DNA from: Bordetella genomosp. 9 | Lineage (GTDB): Bacteria; Pseudomonadota; Gammaproteobacteria; Burkholderiales; Burkholderiaceae_B | Length of the DNA: 64,000 nt | NCBI RefSeq assembly: GCF_002119725.1 | Contig: NZ_CP021109.1 | Span: 3,286,001-3,350,000, forward strand | Reading direction: 5' to 3' | Part shown: positions 26,900 through 35,292 of the stretch, one piece after another | Layout: each line of letters opens with the position of its first letter | Numbering within the stretch: position 1 is the first letter of the stretch | Translations under genes and position numbers: made by a program | Notes under the pieces: generated by a model | Database searches by the model: none | The model's input: only the letters and a program-made list of their open reading frames with translations | What the model was told of the DNA's origin: nothing

Positions 26900-28981
26900 C
26901 TAGAAAAGCCTGCGCAGGCGCGCCGCCACATCGACCTGCGCGACGGGCGCGGGCGCGCCGCGCCGGGTGGCCGGCAGTTCCGGCGCCTTGGGCAGGAATT
27001 CAAACAGATTCGTCATTTCGTCCGGAATGAACCGGGTGCGCGATCCGTAGACATGCCGGTCGCCCAGCCCGGTCTGCTGGTGCACGTAAAAGCGTTGCGG
27101 CACGATCAGGTGCAGGTCTTCCTTGGCGCGCGTCATCGCGACGTAAAGCAGGCGCCTTTCCTCTTCGATCTCTTCCGATGCGCCCGTCGCCATATCTGAC
27201 GGAATGCAGCCGTCCACCACGTTCAGCACGTACACCGACTTCCACTCCTGGCCCTTGGCGGAGTGGATCGTCGATAGGATCATGTAGTCCTCGTCGCGCA
27301 GCGGCGGCCCGGCCTCTGCGCTGGTGGCATCGGGCGGATCCAGCGTGAGTTCAGTCAAGAACCGCTCGCGGGACGGATAGCCGGTGGCGATGCGCGCAAG
27401 CTGGTCCAGGTCGGCCTTGCGCACGCGCGCATCCTCGTACAGGCGTTCGAGATGCGGCCCGTACCAGCGCAGCGCGATATCGAGGTCCGCCGGCCAGGCC
27501 AGGCCGGGCGCGCACAAGGACCTGTACGCCTGCGCAAACGCCTGCCAGCCTTCGCGCGCGGCGCTGCCGGGCTTGAATCCGTCCAGCGCGGCAAGCGGAT
27601 CGGGGGCGGCGTCCATCGCGTCCATCAGGCGCGCCGCCGTCGCCGGGCCGATGCCGGGCACCAGTTGGGCGGCACGAAAACCGGACATGCGGCTGCGCGG
27701 ATTCTGCGCCCAGCGCAACATCGCGAGCACATCCTTGATATGCGCGGCTTCCAGAAAACGCAGGCCGCCGAACTTGACGAAGGGAATATTGCGCCGGGTC
27801 AGCTCGAGCTCCACGGCAGCGCTGTGCCCGGATGCGCGAAACAGCACCGCCTGCGACTTGAGCGTGGCGCCTGCCTCGCGGCGCGCGAGCACCTGGTCCG
27901 CGACCCAGCGGGCCTGCGCCGCTTCGTCGCTCACCGTGACCAGCGCGGGCTTGTTCGACGACTTGCGATCGGTCCACAACGCCTTGGCGTGCCGCTCGCG
28001 CGCCAGCGCGATGACCGCGTTGGAAGCGTCCAGGATGGGCTGGGTCGATCGGTAGTTGCGCTCCAGCGTGACGACCTTGGCCGGCGCCGGAAACTGACCT
28101 GGGAAATCCAGAATATTGCGCACCGTCGCGGCGCGGAAGGAATAGATGGATTGAGCGTCGTCGCCGACCACCGTCAGGCCGCTCCCATCGGGCTTCATCG
28201 CCAGCAGGATCGCGGCCTGCAAACGGTTCGTGTCCTGGTACTCGTCCACCATGACGTGGTCGAAACGGCCGCCCACGTCCTGTGCGATAGCGGGGTGGCT
28301 CATCATCTCCGACCAATAGAGCAGCAGGTCGTCGTAGTCGAGCACCTGCTGCGCCTGCTTGGCTTCGACGTAGGCGCGGAACAGGCGCTTCAGCGCTTCT
28401 TCCCATTGGGCGCACCAGGGAAACTGCTCCCGCAGCGCCACGTCCAGCGGCGACTGGCTGTTCACGACGCGGGAATAGATGGCCAGGCAGCTGCCCTTCA
28501 AGGGGAAGCGCGCCTCGGTGGAAGACAGACCCAGTTCATGGCGCACCATGCCCATGAGGTCTTCCGAGTCGCCGCGGTCGTGAATGGTGAAGGATTCCGA
28601 CAGCCCGATCTGCGGCGCATATTCGCGCAGCAGGCGGGCGCCGATGCTGTGAAAGGTGCCTGCCCATGGCAGCGCCGGCGGCGTCTGACCGGCACGCTGG
28701 CGCAGCACCTTCTGCAACACCGTGCCCGCCCGCCGCTCCATTTCGATGGCGGCCCGGCGCGAGAACGTCAGCAGCAGCATGCGCTGCGGGTCGGCGCCGC
28801 GCAGGATGAGATTCGCGACCCGGTGCGCAAGCGTATTGGTCTTGCCGGACCCCGCCCCCGCGATGACCAGCAACGGGCCGCCGGGAGCCGGCCCCACCCC
28901 GTACTCCGCGGCCTCGCGCTGCCGGGGATTGAGGTCGGCGAGCGGGTCGGGCGCGTCGGCGCCGGGGGAGAGTTCGGACAT
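26900..28981 (-). CDS. UvrD/Rep-family ATP-dependent DNA helicase
   Basis: Superfamily 1A helicase of 693 residues with the motif set: GAGSGKT (motif I), VDEYQDTN (II), GDDAQSIYSFRAA (III), the LERNYRST region (IV), TIHSAKGQEWKSVY (V) and YVAMTRAKEDLHL (VI). It is longer in the 1B/2B region than a nuclease domain would need and ends without a RecB-type nuclease, so it is a stand-alone 3'-5' helicase. ATG 28981 was preferred to the TTG two codons upstream. Members of this UvrD-like class in Burkholderiales are not the main UvrD or Rep. The precise role is not assigned. Confidence 0.92.
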   Translation of the reverse strand: MSELSPGADAPDPLADLNPRQREAAEYGVGPAPGGPLLVIAGAGSGKTNTLAHRVANLILRGADPQRMLLLTFSRRAAIEMERRAGTVLQKVLRQRAGQTPPALPWAGTFHSIGARLLREYAPQIGLSESFTIHDRGDSEDLMGMVRHELGLSSTEARFPLKGSCLAIYSRVVNSQSPLDVALREQFPWCAQWEEALKRLFRAYVEAKQAQQVLDYDDLLLYWSEMMSHPAIAQDVGGRFDHVMVDEYQDTNRLQAAILLAMKPDGSGLTVVGDDAQSIYSFRAATVRNILDFPGQFPAPAKVVTLERNYRSTQPILDASNAVIALARERHAKALWTDRKSSNKPALVTVSDEAAQARWVADQVLARREAGATLKSQAVLFRASGHSAAVELELTRRNIPFVKFGGLRFLEAAHIKDVLAMLRWAQNPRSRMSGFRAAQLVPGIGPATAARLMDAMDAAPDPLAALDGFKPGSAAREGWQAFAQAYRSLCAPGLAWPADLDIALRWYGPHLERLYEDARVRKADLDQLARIATGYPSRERFLTELTLDPPDATSAEAGPPLRDEDYMILSTIHSAKGQEWKSVYVLNVVDGCIPSDMATGASEEIEEERRLLYVAMTRAKEDLHLIVPQRFYVHQQTGLGDRHVYGSRTRFIPDEMTNLFEFLPKAPELPATRRGAPAPVAQVDVAARLRRLF

Positions 28982-29169
28982 GGACAAGGACGGGACGGTA
29001 TGGGTAACGAGCGAAACGGACGAGCTAAACGCGGCGCGGGGCCATCCGCAATGATACTGGATAAAACCTCAGTTCCGGGCTGCGCGCGGGTACGTGGATT
29101 GCTCTGCCTCGCCAGGGCGCGTTGCCGCGGGGGCAGCGTGCAGTTTTTCGTCTTCGAAGGAGAATCGCA

Positions 29170-29619
29170 ATGGCCGACCGTATCGTCAAACTGCTGAACA
29201 ATCTGATCGAGACCAGCAAGAACGGGGAAAAGGGTTTCCTCGCTGCCGCCGAGGACACCAAGGACCCCGAACTGCGCGGCCTGTTCCAGAACCGCGCCAA
29301 CGACTGCGCCGCCGGCGCAGCGGAGCTGCAAGCCATCGTCACGCGGCTGGGCGGCAAGCCTGAAACCGGCGGGAGCGTGGCCGGCGCGGTGCACCGCGGC
29401 TGGGTACACCTGAAGTCCGCGGTGACCGGGCGCTCGGACGCCAGCATCCTTGAGGAATGCGAACGCGGCGAGGACGTCGCCAAGCACGACTACACCGACG
29501 CGCTGCGCGAACCGCTGCCCGAGGACATCCGCGCCGTCATCCAGAAACAGTACGAAGGGGTGCTGCGCAATCACGACCAGATCCGGGCCCTGCGCGACCG
29601 CTATCGCGCCAGCGCCTGA
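29170..29619 (+). CDS. PA2169-type four-helix-bundle protein (DUF2383)
   Basis: Protein of 149 residues made almost entirely of helices, starting MADRIVKLLNNLIETSKNG. The family signature ECERGEDVAKHDYTDAL lies near residues 95-112 and the repeated E-x-x-H spacing suggests a ferritin-like metal or helix bundle. The start has AAGGAGA upstream. Such proteins are often stress- or stationary-phase-induced; direct function is unknown. A clear terminator follows at 29667-29692. Confidence 0.85.
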   Translation: MADRIVKLLNNLIETSKNGEKGFLAAAEDTKDPELRGLFQNRANDCAAGAAELQAIVTRLGGKPETGGSVAGAVHRGWVHLKSAVTGRSDASILEECERGEDVAKHDYTDALREPLPEDIRAVIQKQYEGVLRNHDQIRALRDRYRASA

Positions 29620-29666
29620 GCGCGCCCGCTCGCGCATGCGCGCATGAACCACGCGCGCACCTGATG

Positions 29667-29692
29667 CCGCCGCCTTATCGCGGCGGTTTTTT
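29667..29692 (+). terminator. Intrinsic terminator after the PA2169-type gene
   Basis: Stem CCGCCGC / GCGGCGG with a 6-base loop followed by TTTTTT. It ends exactly where the stop codon of the opposing LysR gene begins, so the two convergent transcripts meet here. Confidence 0.85.
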
Positions 29693-30594
29693 CATGCGCT
29701 CATATGGCGCGCGGCAACGGCGGCGAAAGTGGCGGCGAATTGGTCGACCAGCGGCGAGGCGGCACTTCCTGCCCTTGTGATGCAGTAGTAGTCCAGCGCC
29801 GTCATCGGTTCGACCCTGGCAAAGCGCACGCGCCAGCGCGAGCGGGCAATGGCCGCGAAGGACGGCACGACCGCCTGGCCCAAGCCCGCCTCAACCAGCG
29901 CCAAGGCCGTTTCCAAATGGGTCACCGTACGCCCGGACGACGCCAGCCCATCGCCGGGCGCGATGCGCAGACGGCGGTCCACAAGCTGTTGGATGGGATT
30001 GTCGCGCGGCAGGGATATCAAGCCGTCCGTGGCGATGTCGCGCCACCCCACGGCCTGTGGCGCGCGGCGGGCGCCCGGCGCCATGGCCAGTACCAGATGC
30101 CATTGGAACAGCGCACGGCGGCGCATGCCTGAAACGCGATGGAAGAAGGCGCCAAAGCCGGCGTCCAGTTCTCCACGTTCGACCTGCTGCTGGATCAATC
30201 GCCGATCCAGATCCGCGACTTCGATATCCGCCTGCGGCGCGATCTGGCCAAATCGCCGCAGCACCTCCGGTATGACGCTGCAGGCGATCAGGGGCGTCAC
30301 GCCGATACGGGCCCGGTTGCGGCGCGGACGCTCCAACGATGCGGCATCGGCCACCGCCACGCCCAGTTCGCCGACCGTCCGCATCACGACAGGCAGAAGC
30401 TGCGCGCCCGCCGGCGTCAGGCGCACCACGCGGGTCGTGCGCTCGAACAGTTGGCAGTTCAACTGCGTTTCCAGGTCGCGCACCATCGCGCTCAACCCGG
30501 CCTGCGTGATGTGGAACTGCTCGGCCGCCTTGGTGAAGCTGGCATGGCGGGCGACGGCGATGAAGGCCTGCAGCTGGCGTAGGGAAAAGTTCAT
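29692..30594 (-). CDS. LysR-family transcriptional regulator
   Basis: Regulator of 300 residues with the N-terminal winged helix-turn-helix (FSLRQLQAFIAVARHASFTKAA...) and a C-terminal periplasmic-binding-like sensor domain. It is divergent from the Bug protein and FAD monooxygenase genes, the classical layout in which a LysR protein controls the divergent catabolic genes in response to their substrate or intermediate. A 21-bp inverted repeat in the shared region (30603-30623) is a good candidate binding site. The ligand is unknown but is probably an aromatic or carboxylic acid, given the monooxygenase. Confidence 0.93.
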   Translation of the reverse strand: MNFSLRQLQAFIAVARHASFTKAAEQFHITQAGLSAMVRDLETQLNCQLFERTTRVVRLTPAGAQLLPVVMRTVGELGVAVADAASLERPRRNRARIGVTPLIACSVIPEVLRRFGQIAPQADIEVADLDRRLIQQQVERGELDAGFGAFFHRVSGMRRRALFQWHLVLAMAPGARRAPQAVGWRDIATDGLISLPRDNPIQQLVDRRLRIAPGDGLASSGRTVTHLETALALVEAGLGQAVVPSFAAIARSRWRVRFARVEPMTALDYYCITRAGSAASPLVDQFAATFAAVAARHMSA

Positions 30595-30602
30595 TCACAA
30601 AT

Positions 30603-30623
30603 TCTAGTTGTTAACTGACTAGA
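30603..30623. promoter_or_regulatory. Candidate LysR operator
   Basis: Inverted repeat TCTAGT-N9-ACTAGA, the centre of which contains the palindrome GTTAAC. It lies 9 bp before the LysR start and about 104 bp before the divergent Bug-protein start, where an autoregulatory LysR site is expected. Confidence 0.6.
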
Positions 30624-30726
30624 TAACGTGCTTTCACTTTTTCAATCGGCTTTGCTGAAATGTGCCCTGGCGGTCCGATCCGCGACGCCCGCCGCGACAA
30701 CCACAACGACGACACCGGAGACACCT

Positions 30727-31746
30727 ATGTTCGACTTTCTTTCGCCTCGTCCGCCCCGCGCGCGGATTGCCGCGCGCGCCCTGCGCCACGCGGCCGGCAT
30801 GCTCCTGATCGGGCTGACCGCGCTATCGGGCACGATGGCGGCGGCTGCTTCCCCCTATCCGGCCAAGCCGATCACCCTTGTAGTCCCCTTCCCGCCCGGC
30901 GGGCCGACGGACAGCAGCGCGCGCCTGTTCAGCAAGGCGATGAGCGAAAAACTGGGACAGCCCGTTATCGTGGAAAACCGCGCGGGGGCGGGCGGCAGCG
31001 TCGGCACGGCCGCCGTCACGCGCGCGCAAGCCGACGGCTATACCCTGTTATGGGGCGGCACGAGCAGTCTGGTGGTGGCGCCTGCGCTTTATACGAACCT
31101 GCAGTACGACCCCATCAAGTCCTTCACGCCGATCGGCATGGCGGTGCGCGGGCCGCTCATCCTGGTTGGCCGCCCCGATTATCCGCCGCACACGCTGAGC
31201 GACCTGGTCGGGTATGCGAAGAACCACCGCGTCACGATCGCCTCGGCGGGCACGGGGTCGATCGGCCATCTTGCTGCGGAGCTGTTCAACAACACCGCCG
31301 GTATTCATCTGCTGCACGTGCCCTACCGCGGCGGCGCGCCGGCGATGACCGACGTCATCGGCGGCCAGGTCGACCTGCTGTTCGACACCGTGACGCTGCT
31401 GTATCCGCAGATTGCCGCCGGCAAGCTGCGCGCCTATGCCACCACCGGGGTGCAGCGCTACGCCAAGCTGCCGGACGTGCCGACGCTGTCGGAGGCGCTG
31501 GGCCAGCCTTATGAGGCGTACTCCTGGTTCGGTCTGCTCGCCCCCGCCGGCACGCCGCCTGCCGTGGTGGATACGCTCGCGCGCGCCTTGACCGCGGCCG
31601 CAAAGGATCCCGACGTGATCAGGCAGATGCAGGACCTGGGGCTGGAACCGGTGGGCGGTACGCCGCAGGACTACGCCAGGACCATCCAGACCGATCTGGC
31701 CAAGTGGACCGGGATCGTCAAGACCGCCAATGTGAAACCCGAATAG
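30727..31746 (+). CDS. Bug/TctC-family periplasmic solute-binding protein
   Basis: Second orphan tripartite-type binding protein, 339 residues. The signal segment (HAAGMLLIGLTALSGTMAAAA) follows an Arg-rich stretch. The mature protein opens with YPAKPITLVVPFPPGG and has the family features VENRAGAGGSVG, LLHVPYRGGAPAMTDVIGG and LFDTVTLLYPQI. ATG 30727 has a weak site upstream; the longer frame begins in unlikely sequence. It is the first of three genes transcribed divergently from the LysR gene, so it probably captures the compound consumed by the monooxygenase that follows 18 bp later. Confidence 0.92.
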   Translation: MFDFLSPRPPRARIAARALRHAAGMLLIGLTALSGTMAAAASPYPAKPITLVVPFPPGGPTDSSARLFSKAMSEKLGQPVIVENRAGAGGSVGTAAVTRAQADGYTLLWGGTSSLVVAPALYTNLQYDPIKSFTPIGMAVRGPLILVGRPDYPPHTLSDLVGYAKNHRVTIASAGTGSIGHLAAELFNNTAGIHLLHVPYRGGAPAMTDVIGGQVDLLFDTVTLLYPQIAAGKLRAYATTGVQRYAKLPDVPTLSEALGQPYEAYSWFGLLAPAGTPPAVVDTLARALTAAAKDPDVIRQMQDLGLEPVGGTPQDYARTIQTDLAKWTGIVKTANVKPE

Positions 31747-31764
31747 CATCGCCAAGGACCTTAC

Positions 31765-32976
31765 ATGTCTACCAATGCCTCGAGCCATCCCGACGTTCTC
31801 ATCGCCGGCGCCGGCCTGGGCGGCCTGACCGCCGCCCTGGCCCTGTTGCGGCGCGGCCTGCGCGTGCGCGTGCTCGAACAGGCGCCGGCCCTGCGTGAGC
31901 TGGGCGCCGGCATTCAGCTCAGCGCCAACGCCAACCGGGCGCTGTTCAATCTGGGCCTGGAAGAAGCGCTGCTGCGGGTGGCCAGCCCGGCCGCAGGCAA
32001 GCGCATCCGCCTGTGGAATACCGGCCAGACCTGGCCGCTGTTCGATCTGGGCGCGCAATCGGTCGCGCGCTACGGCTATCCCTACCTGACCATCTATCGG
32101 GCCGACCTGCATGCGGCGCTGGTCGAGGCAGTGCGTGCGGCGGATCCTGACGCGATCGAACTGAATGCGCGCGTGGAGTCCGTCCGGCAGGAAGGCGGCC
32201 AGGCGGTGGCGCTCCTGGCCGACGGCACGACGCGCAAAGCCGCGGTGCTGGTTGGCGCGGACGGGGTCCATTCCCGCATACGCGCCAGCCTCTTCGGGAC
32301 CGACGAAGCGACATTTTCCGGCGCGCTGGCGTGGCGCGGCGTCATCCCGGCCGACCGCCTGCCCGCTCACCTGCGCGAGCCGTATGCCGTGAACTGGGTG
32401 GGGCCGGGCGCGCACGTCATACACTACCCGCTGCGACGGGCGGAACTGGTCAACTTCGTTGGCATCCTGGAACGCGATGACTGGCAAGTGGAATCGTGGA
32501 CGCAACAGGGTTCCACGGAAGAATGCCTGCGCGACTTCGCGAAGTGGCACGAGGACGTGCATACCCTCATCCGCGCGCTGGACCAGCCGTTCAAGTGGGC
32601 GCTGATGCTGCGCGAGCCTTTGCCGGTCTGGTCGCGGGGCCGCGTTACCCTGCTGGGCGACGCTTGCCATCCCACGCTGCCCATGCTGGCGTCGGGCGCC
32701 GCGATGGCCATCGAAGACGGCTACATTCTGGCGCGTTGCCTGACCGAGATGGCGGGCGGCGCCGAAAAGGCCCTGGCGCGCTATGAGGCACTGCGCAAGG
32801 ATCGCACAGCCCGCGTAGTGCGCGGTTCGGCGGAGAACGCGCGCCGGTTTCATAACCCTGCCTTGGCGCACGCTGAAGGCGCCGCGGCCTATGTGGACCG
32901 CGAATGGAACGAAGCGCGCGTGCGCGAGCGTTATGAATGGCTGTTCACCTACGACGTGGACGCCGTGGAAATCTAG
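31765..32976 (+). CDS. FAD-dependent aromatic-ring monooxygenase
   Basis: Flavoprotein hydroxylase of 403 residues in the salicylate / 3-hydroxybenzoate hydroxylase class. The FAD fingerprint GAGLGGLTAALALLRRG starts near residue 14, the DG motif is VGADGVHSRIR, and the GD motif is LLGDACHPTLPMLASGAA. These enzymes use NAD(P)H and O2 to hydroxylate an aromatic acid. Its place between a Bug binding protein and under a divergent LysR gene suggests a short aromatic-acid catabolic unit, but no ring-cleavage gene is nearby, so the product must be handled elsewhere. The substrate is not assigned. Confidence 0.9.
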   Translation: MSTNASSHPDVLIAGAGLGGLTAALALLRRGLRVRVLEQAPALRELGAGIQLSANANRALFNLGLEEALLRVASPAAGKRIRLWNTGQTWPLFDLGAQSVARYGYPYLTIYRADLHAALVEAVRAADPDAIELNARVESVRQEGGQAVALLADGTTRKAAVLVGADGVHSRIRASLFGTDEATFSGALAWRGVIPADRLPAHLREPYAVNWVGPGAHVIHYPLRRAELVNFVGILERDDWQVESWTQQGSTEECLRDFAKWHEDVHTLIRALDQPFKWALMLREPLPVWSRGRVTLLGDACHPTLPMLASGAAMAIEDGYILARCLTEMAGGAEKALARYEALRKDRTARVVRGSAENARRFHNPALAHAEGAAAYVDREWNEARVRERYEWLFTYDVDAVEI

Positions 32977-33003
32977 GGCCTGTCAACGCTAGGGAGATAC
33001 CGC

Positions 33004-33891
33004 ATGTCCATTCTGGTCGGCACCGCGTCCTGGACCGATCCGACCCTGCTGGCCTGCGGCCGCTTCTATCCGCCGCAGGCGTCCACGGCCGAAGCGCGGC
33101 TGCGCCACTACGCCACCCGTTTCCCGATCGCGGAAGTGGACTCCAGCTTCTATGCCTTGCCCTCGGCGCACAATGCCCAGGCATGGGCCGCCCGCACGCC
33201 GGCCGGCTTTGTGTTCAACGTAAAGGCCTTCCGGCTCTTCACGGGCCACCAGACGCCGCTGTCGGCGCTGGATGCCGATCTGCGCGCCGAGCTGCCCGCC
33301 TCCGGGAGCGATGTGGTCTTTGCCGGCCAGCTGCCCGATGACATCGTCGACGAAACCTGGCGGCGTTTCGTGTTCGCGCTGGAACCGTTGCGCATGTCGG
33401 ACCGGCTCGGCGCCGTGCATTTCCAGTTTCCGCGCTGGATCCGCCCCGATGCGCGCGGCCGCGCGCGCGTGGCCGATTGCGTGACCCGGCTGGAAGATCA
33501 TCGCGCCTCGGTGGAGTTCCGCCATCGCGACTGGTTTGCCAACCCGGCCGCCACCGCGTCTACGCTGGACTTCCTGCGCGACCTGAACGCCGTGCATACC
33601 GTGGTCGACGCGCCGCAGGGCTTCCAGGACACCGTCCCGGCGGTCTGGGAGACCACCTCCGCCGATCTGGCGGTGGTCAGGATGCACGGGCGCAATGCCG
33701 ACACCTGGTCGGCGTCCGGCCCGCGTTCGTCCAGCCGCTTCACCTACGAATACAGCGAGGCCGAACTGGAAGAGATCGCGCGCCGCGTACGCGAGCTGGC
33801 GAACCGCGTGCGTCAGACCCACGTGATCCTGAATACGAACTTCGAAGACCAGGGCGTGCGCAACGCCCAGGGACTGATGCGAGCGCTCTGA
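33004..33891 (+). CDS. DUF72 family protein (second of two)
   Basis: TIM-barrel DUF72 protein of 295 residues, with ILVGTASWTDPTLLACGRFYPP at the start, EVDSSFYALPSAHNAQAW and FNVKAFRLFTGH. It differs from the 25573-26472 paralogue in its C-terminal half and belongs to another branch. It begins 27 bp after the monooxygenase gene with a good AGGGAG site, so it may share its transcript, which is unusual company for this family. Function unknown. Confidence 0.85.
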   Translation: MSILVGTASWTDPTLLACGRFYPPQASTAEARLRHYATRFPIAEVDSSFYALPSAHNAQAWAARTPAGFVFNVKAFRLFTGHQTPLSALDADLRAELPASGSDVVFAGQLPDDIVDETWRRFVFALEPLRMSDRLGAVHFQFPRWIRPDARGRARVADCVTRLEDHRASVEFRHRDWFANPAATASTLDFLRDLNAVHTVVDAPQGFQDTVPAVWETTSADLAVVRMHGRNADTWSASGPRSSSRFTYEYSEAELEEIARRVRELANRVRQTHVILNTNFEDQGVRNAQGLMRAL

Positions 33892-33985
33892 CGGCGCTTG
33901 CGCTGGGATGAAGCGCAAATGCATGCGCGCACACCGTGCGAGCGCGCCGCCAAAGTGGTGGACATCGGCTCCGGCCGAGCGCCAT

Positions 33986-34077
33986 CTTATCCCCACAAAA
34001 TGTGGAAAACCCATGGGATAGCACTTGAGCAGCTGGAAAAAGTCCTTGCGTGATAAAGACTTGTGACGCGCGCACAG
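33986..34077 (+). repeat. Structured 92-bp intergenic repeat, copy 1
   Basis: First of two direct copies with a 118-bp period in the 473-bp gap between the DUF72 and inositol-phosphatase-like genes. It begins CTTATCCCCACAAAATGTGG and contains a short hairpin (CCACA-AAA-TGTGG), the palindrome CCCATGGG, and at 34001-34009 a 9-mer whose complement TTTTCCACA fits the relaxed DnaA-box consensus. The rest of the gap has only GC-rich sequence and the hairpin at 34318-34357. Confidence 0.7.
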
Positions 34078-34103
34078 CAATCGCGCAATGCGGTCTCCCG
34101 GCG

Positions 34104-34195
34104 CTTATCCCCACGTTTTGTGGAAAACCCTTGGGATAGTCTTTGGGCAGATGCAAAAAACCCTTGCGCGACAAGTGCTTGCAAGCGGCGCGCAG
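34104..34195 (+). repeat. Structured 92-bp intergenic repeat, copy 2
   Basis: Same length as copy 1 and aligned end to end. Shared blocks are CTTATCCCCAC, TGTGGAAAACCC, GGGATAG, CCTTGCG and GCGCAG at the end. Differences keep the hairpins intact: CCCATGGG in copy 1 is CCCTTGGG here. The TGTGGAAAA 9-mer recurs at 34119-34127. Confidence 0.7.
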
Positions 34196-34317
34196 AATCC
34201 GCGCACGGCCCGCTTCGCCCGCCGCGCGCACCCACGTCCGTCGGACCGTGGTAGATTCGGCTCCCTTTCCTTCATAGTCCTTTCCGCTGCGCCCCGCCCC
34301 CCCTGGCCGGCGTGCGG

Positions 34318-34357
34318 GGCGTCCCGCCGCCTTCCGGCGCGGGGACGGCGGGACGCC
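34318..34357 (+). promoter_or_regulatory. Strong hairpin abutting the start of the inositol-phosphatase-like gene
   Basis: Perfect 12-bp arms GGCGTCCCGCCG (34318-34329) and CGGCGGGACGCC (34346-34357), loop of 16. It ends 7 bases before the ATG at 34365, and the only purine-rich stretch that could serve as ribosome site lies in the 3' arm, so the hairpin should limit translation or form part of a control switch. Confidence 0.55.
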
Positions 34358-34364
34358 AGCCACC

Positions 34365-35210
34365 ATGCTCCGATCATTCAGCCGTGAAGAAATCCGCCGC
34401 ATCGCCGCGATCCTGGCGGAAGCCGCCGCCACGGAAATCATGCCGCGCTTTCGCAATCTGGCCGCGGACGCCGTGCGCAACAAAACGTCCGCGCTGGACC
34501 TGGTGACGGACGCCGACGAATCGGCCGAGCGCTTCATCGGCGATCGCTTGTCGCGCATTTACCCGAACGCCGTCATGGTCGGCGAGGAAGCCTGTTCGCG
34601 CAATCCGGCGCTGCTGAATGTCTGGATCGACGCCGAACTGGCGTTTCTGATCGACCCCATCGACGGTACCCGCAATTACGTGGCGGGACTGCCCTTGTTC
34701 GGCGTGATGGTGGCGGCCGTCAGCCGCGGCGAAGTGATGGCCGGCATCATCTACGATCCGGTGTGCCGCGATGCGGCGGTCGCGTTGCGCGGAGAAGGCG
34801 CGTGGCTCGAGAACGAGCACGGGGCGCAGACCCCGCTGCAGGTGGCGGCGCCGGTCCCGGCGGAGCAAATGGTGGGGCTGATCGCCGCGCAGCAGCTCGA
34901 CGAGCCGCTGCGGGCCGCGGTGAACGCCAACGCGCTGGGCCTTGCGTCGTCCACGATCCTGAACTGCTCCGCGCATGAGTACCGCATGCTGGCCGGCGGC
35001 CACGCGCACGTACTGCTGTACGGCCGGCTGATGCCCTGGGATCATGCCGCGGGCTGGCTGCTGCACCACGAGGCCGGCGGCTACAGCGCACACTTCGACG
35101 GCACGCCCTACAAGCCCACGCATCGCGGCGGCGGCCTGCTCTACGCGCCCGACGCCGGCAGCTGGAAGGCCGCCCACCGCCTGCTGATGGGCGAGAACAG
35201 TCCCGCATAA
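34365..35210 (+). CDS. Inositol monophosphatase family protein
   Basis: Mg2+-dependent phosphatase of the IMPase/CysQ superfamily, 281 residues. Metal-binding motifs are seen: VGEEA, LIDPIDGTRNYVAGLPLFG and, in the C-terminal half, MPWDHAAGWLLHHEAGG. The substrate is not evident; relatives act on inositol monophosphates, histidinol phosphate or PAP. Position next to serine acetyltransferase hints at sulfur metabolism (CysQ/PAP phosphatase), but the gene starts its own block. The start lies right behind a strong hairpin. Confidence 0.9.
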   Translation: MLRSFSREEIRRIAAILAEAAATEIMPRFRNLAADAVRNKTSALDLVTDADESAERFIGDRLSRIYPNAVMVGEEACSRNPALLNVWIDAELAFLIDPIDGTRNYVAGLPLFGVMVAAVSRGEVMAGIIYDPVCRDAAVALRGEGAWLENEHGAQTPLQVAAPVPAEQMVGLIAAQQLDEPLRAAVNANALGLASSTILNCSAHEYRMLAGGHAHVLLYGRLMPWDHAAGWLLHHEAGGYSAHFDGTPYKPTHRGGGLLYAPDAGSWKAAHRLLMGENSPA

Positions 35211-35292
35211 ACCCTGCGCCGGGCAAGGTTTGCGGCGGCCGGACGGGGATGGCCGGAGTACATTAGTAAATTCGTTTCGCAGTCTGAACGCC

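Noticed and set aside
31048..32871. 607-codon open frame on the minus strand
   Set aside because: Antisense to the Bug protein and the FAD monooxygenase; no recognisable motif.
33986..34195. Replication or plasmid origin, because of DnaA-box-like 9-mers
   Set aside because: Only one relaxed box per copy, no AT-rich unwinding region and no dnaA, repA or parAB gene nearby; the repeat explanation is simpler.
33989..34558. Minus-strand frames across the tandem repeat
   Set aside because: They arise because both repeat copies are open in the same frame; no domain, and they run into the phosphatase gene antisense.
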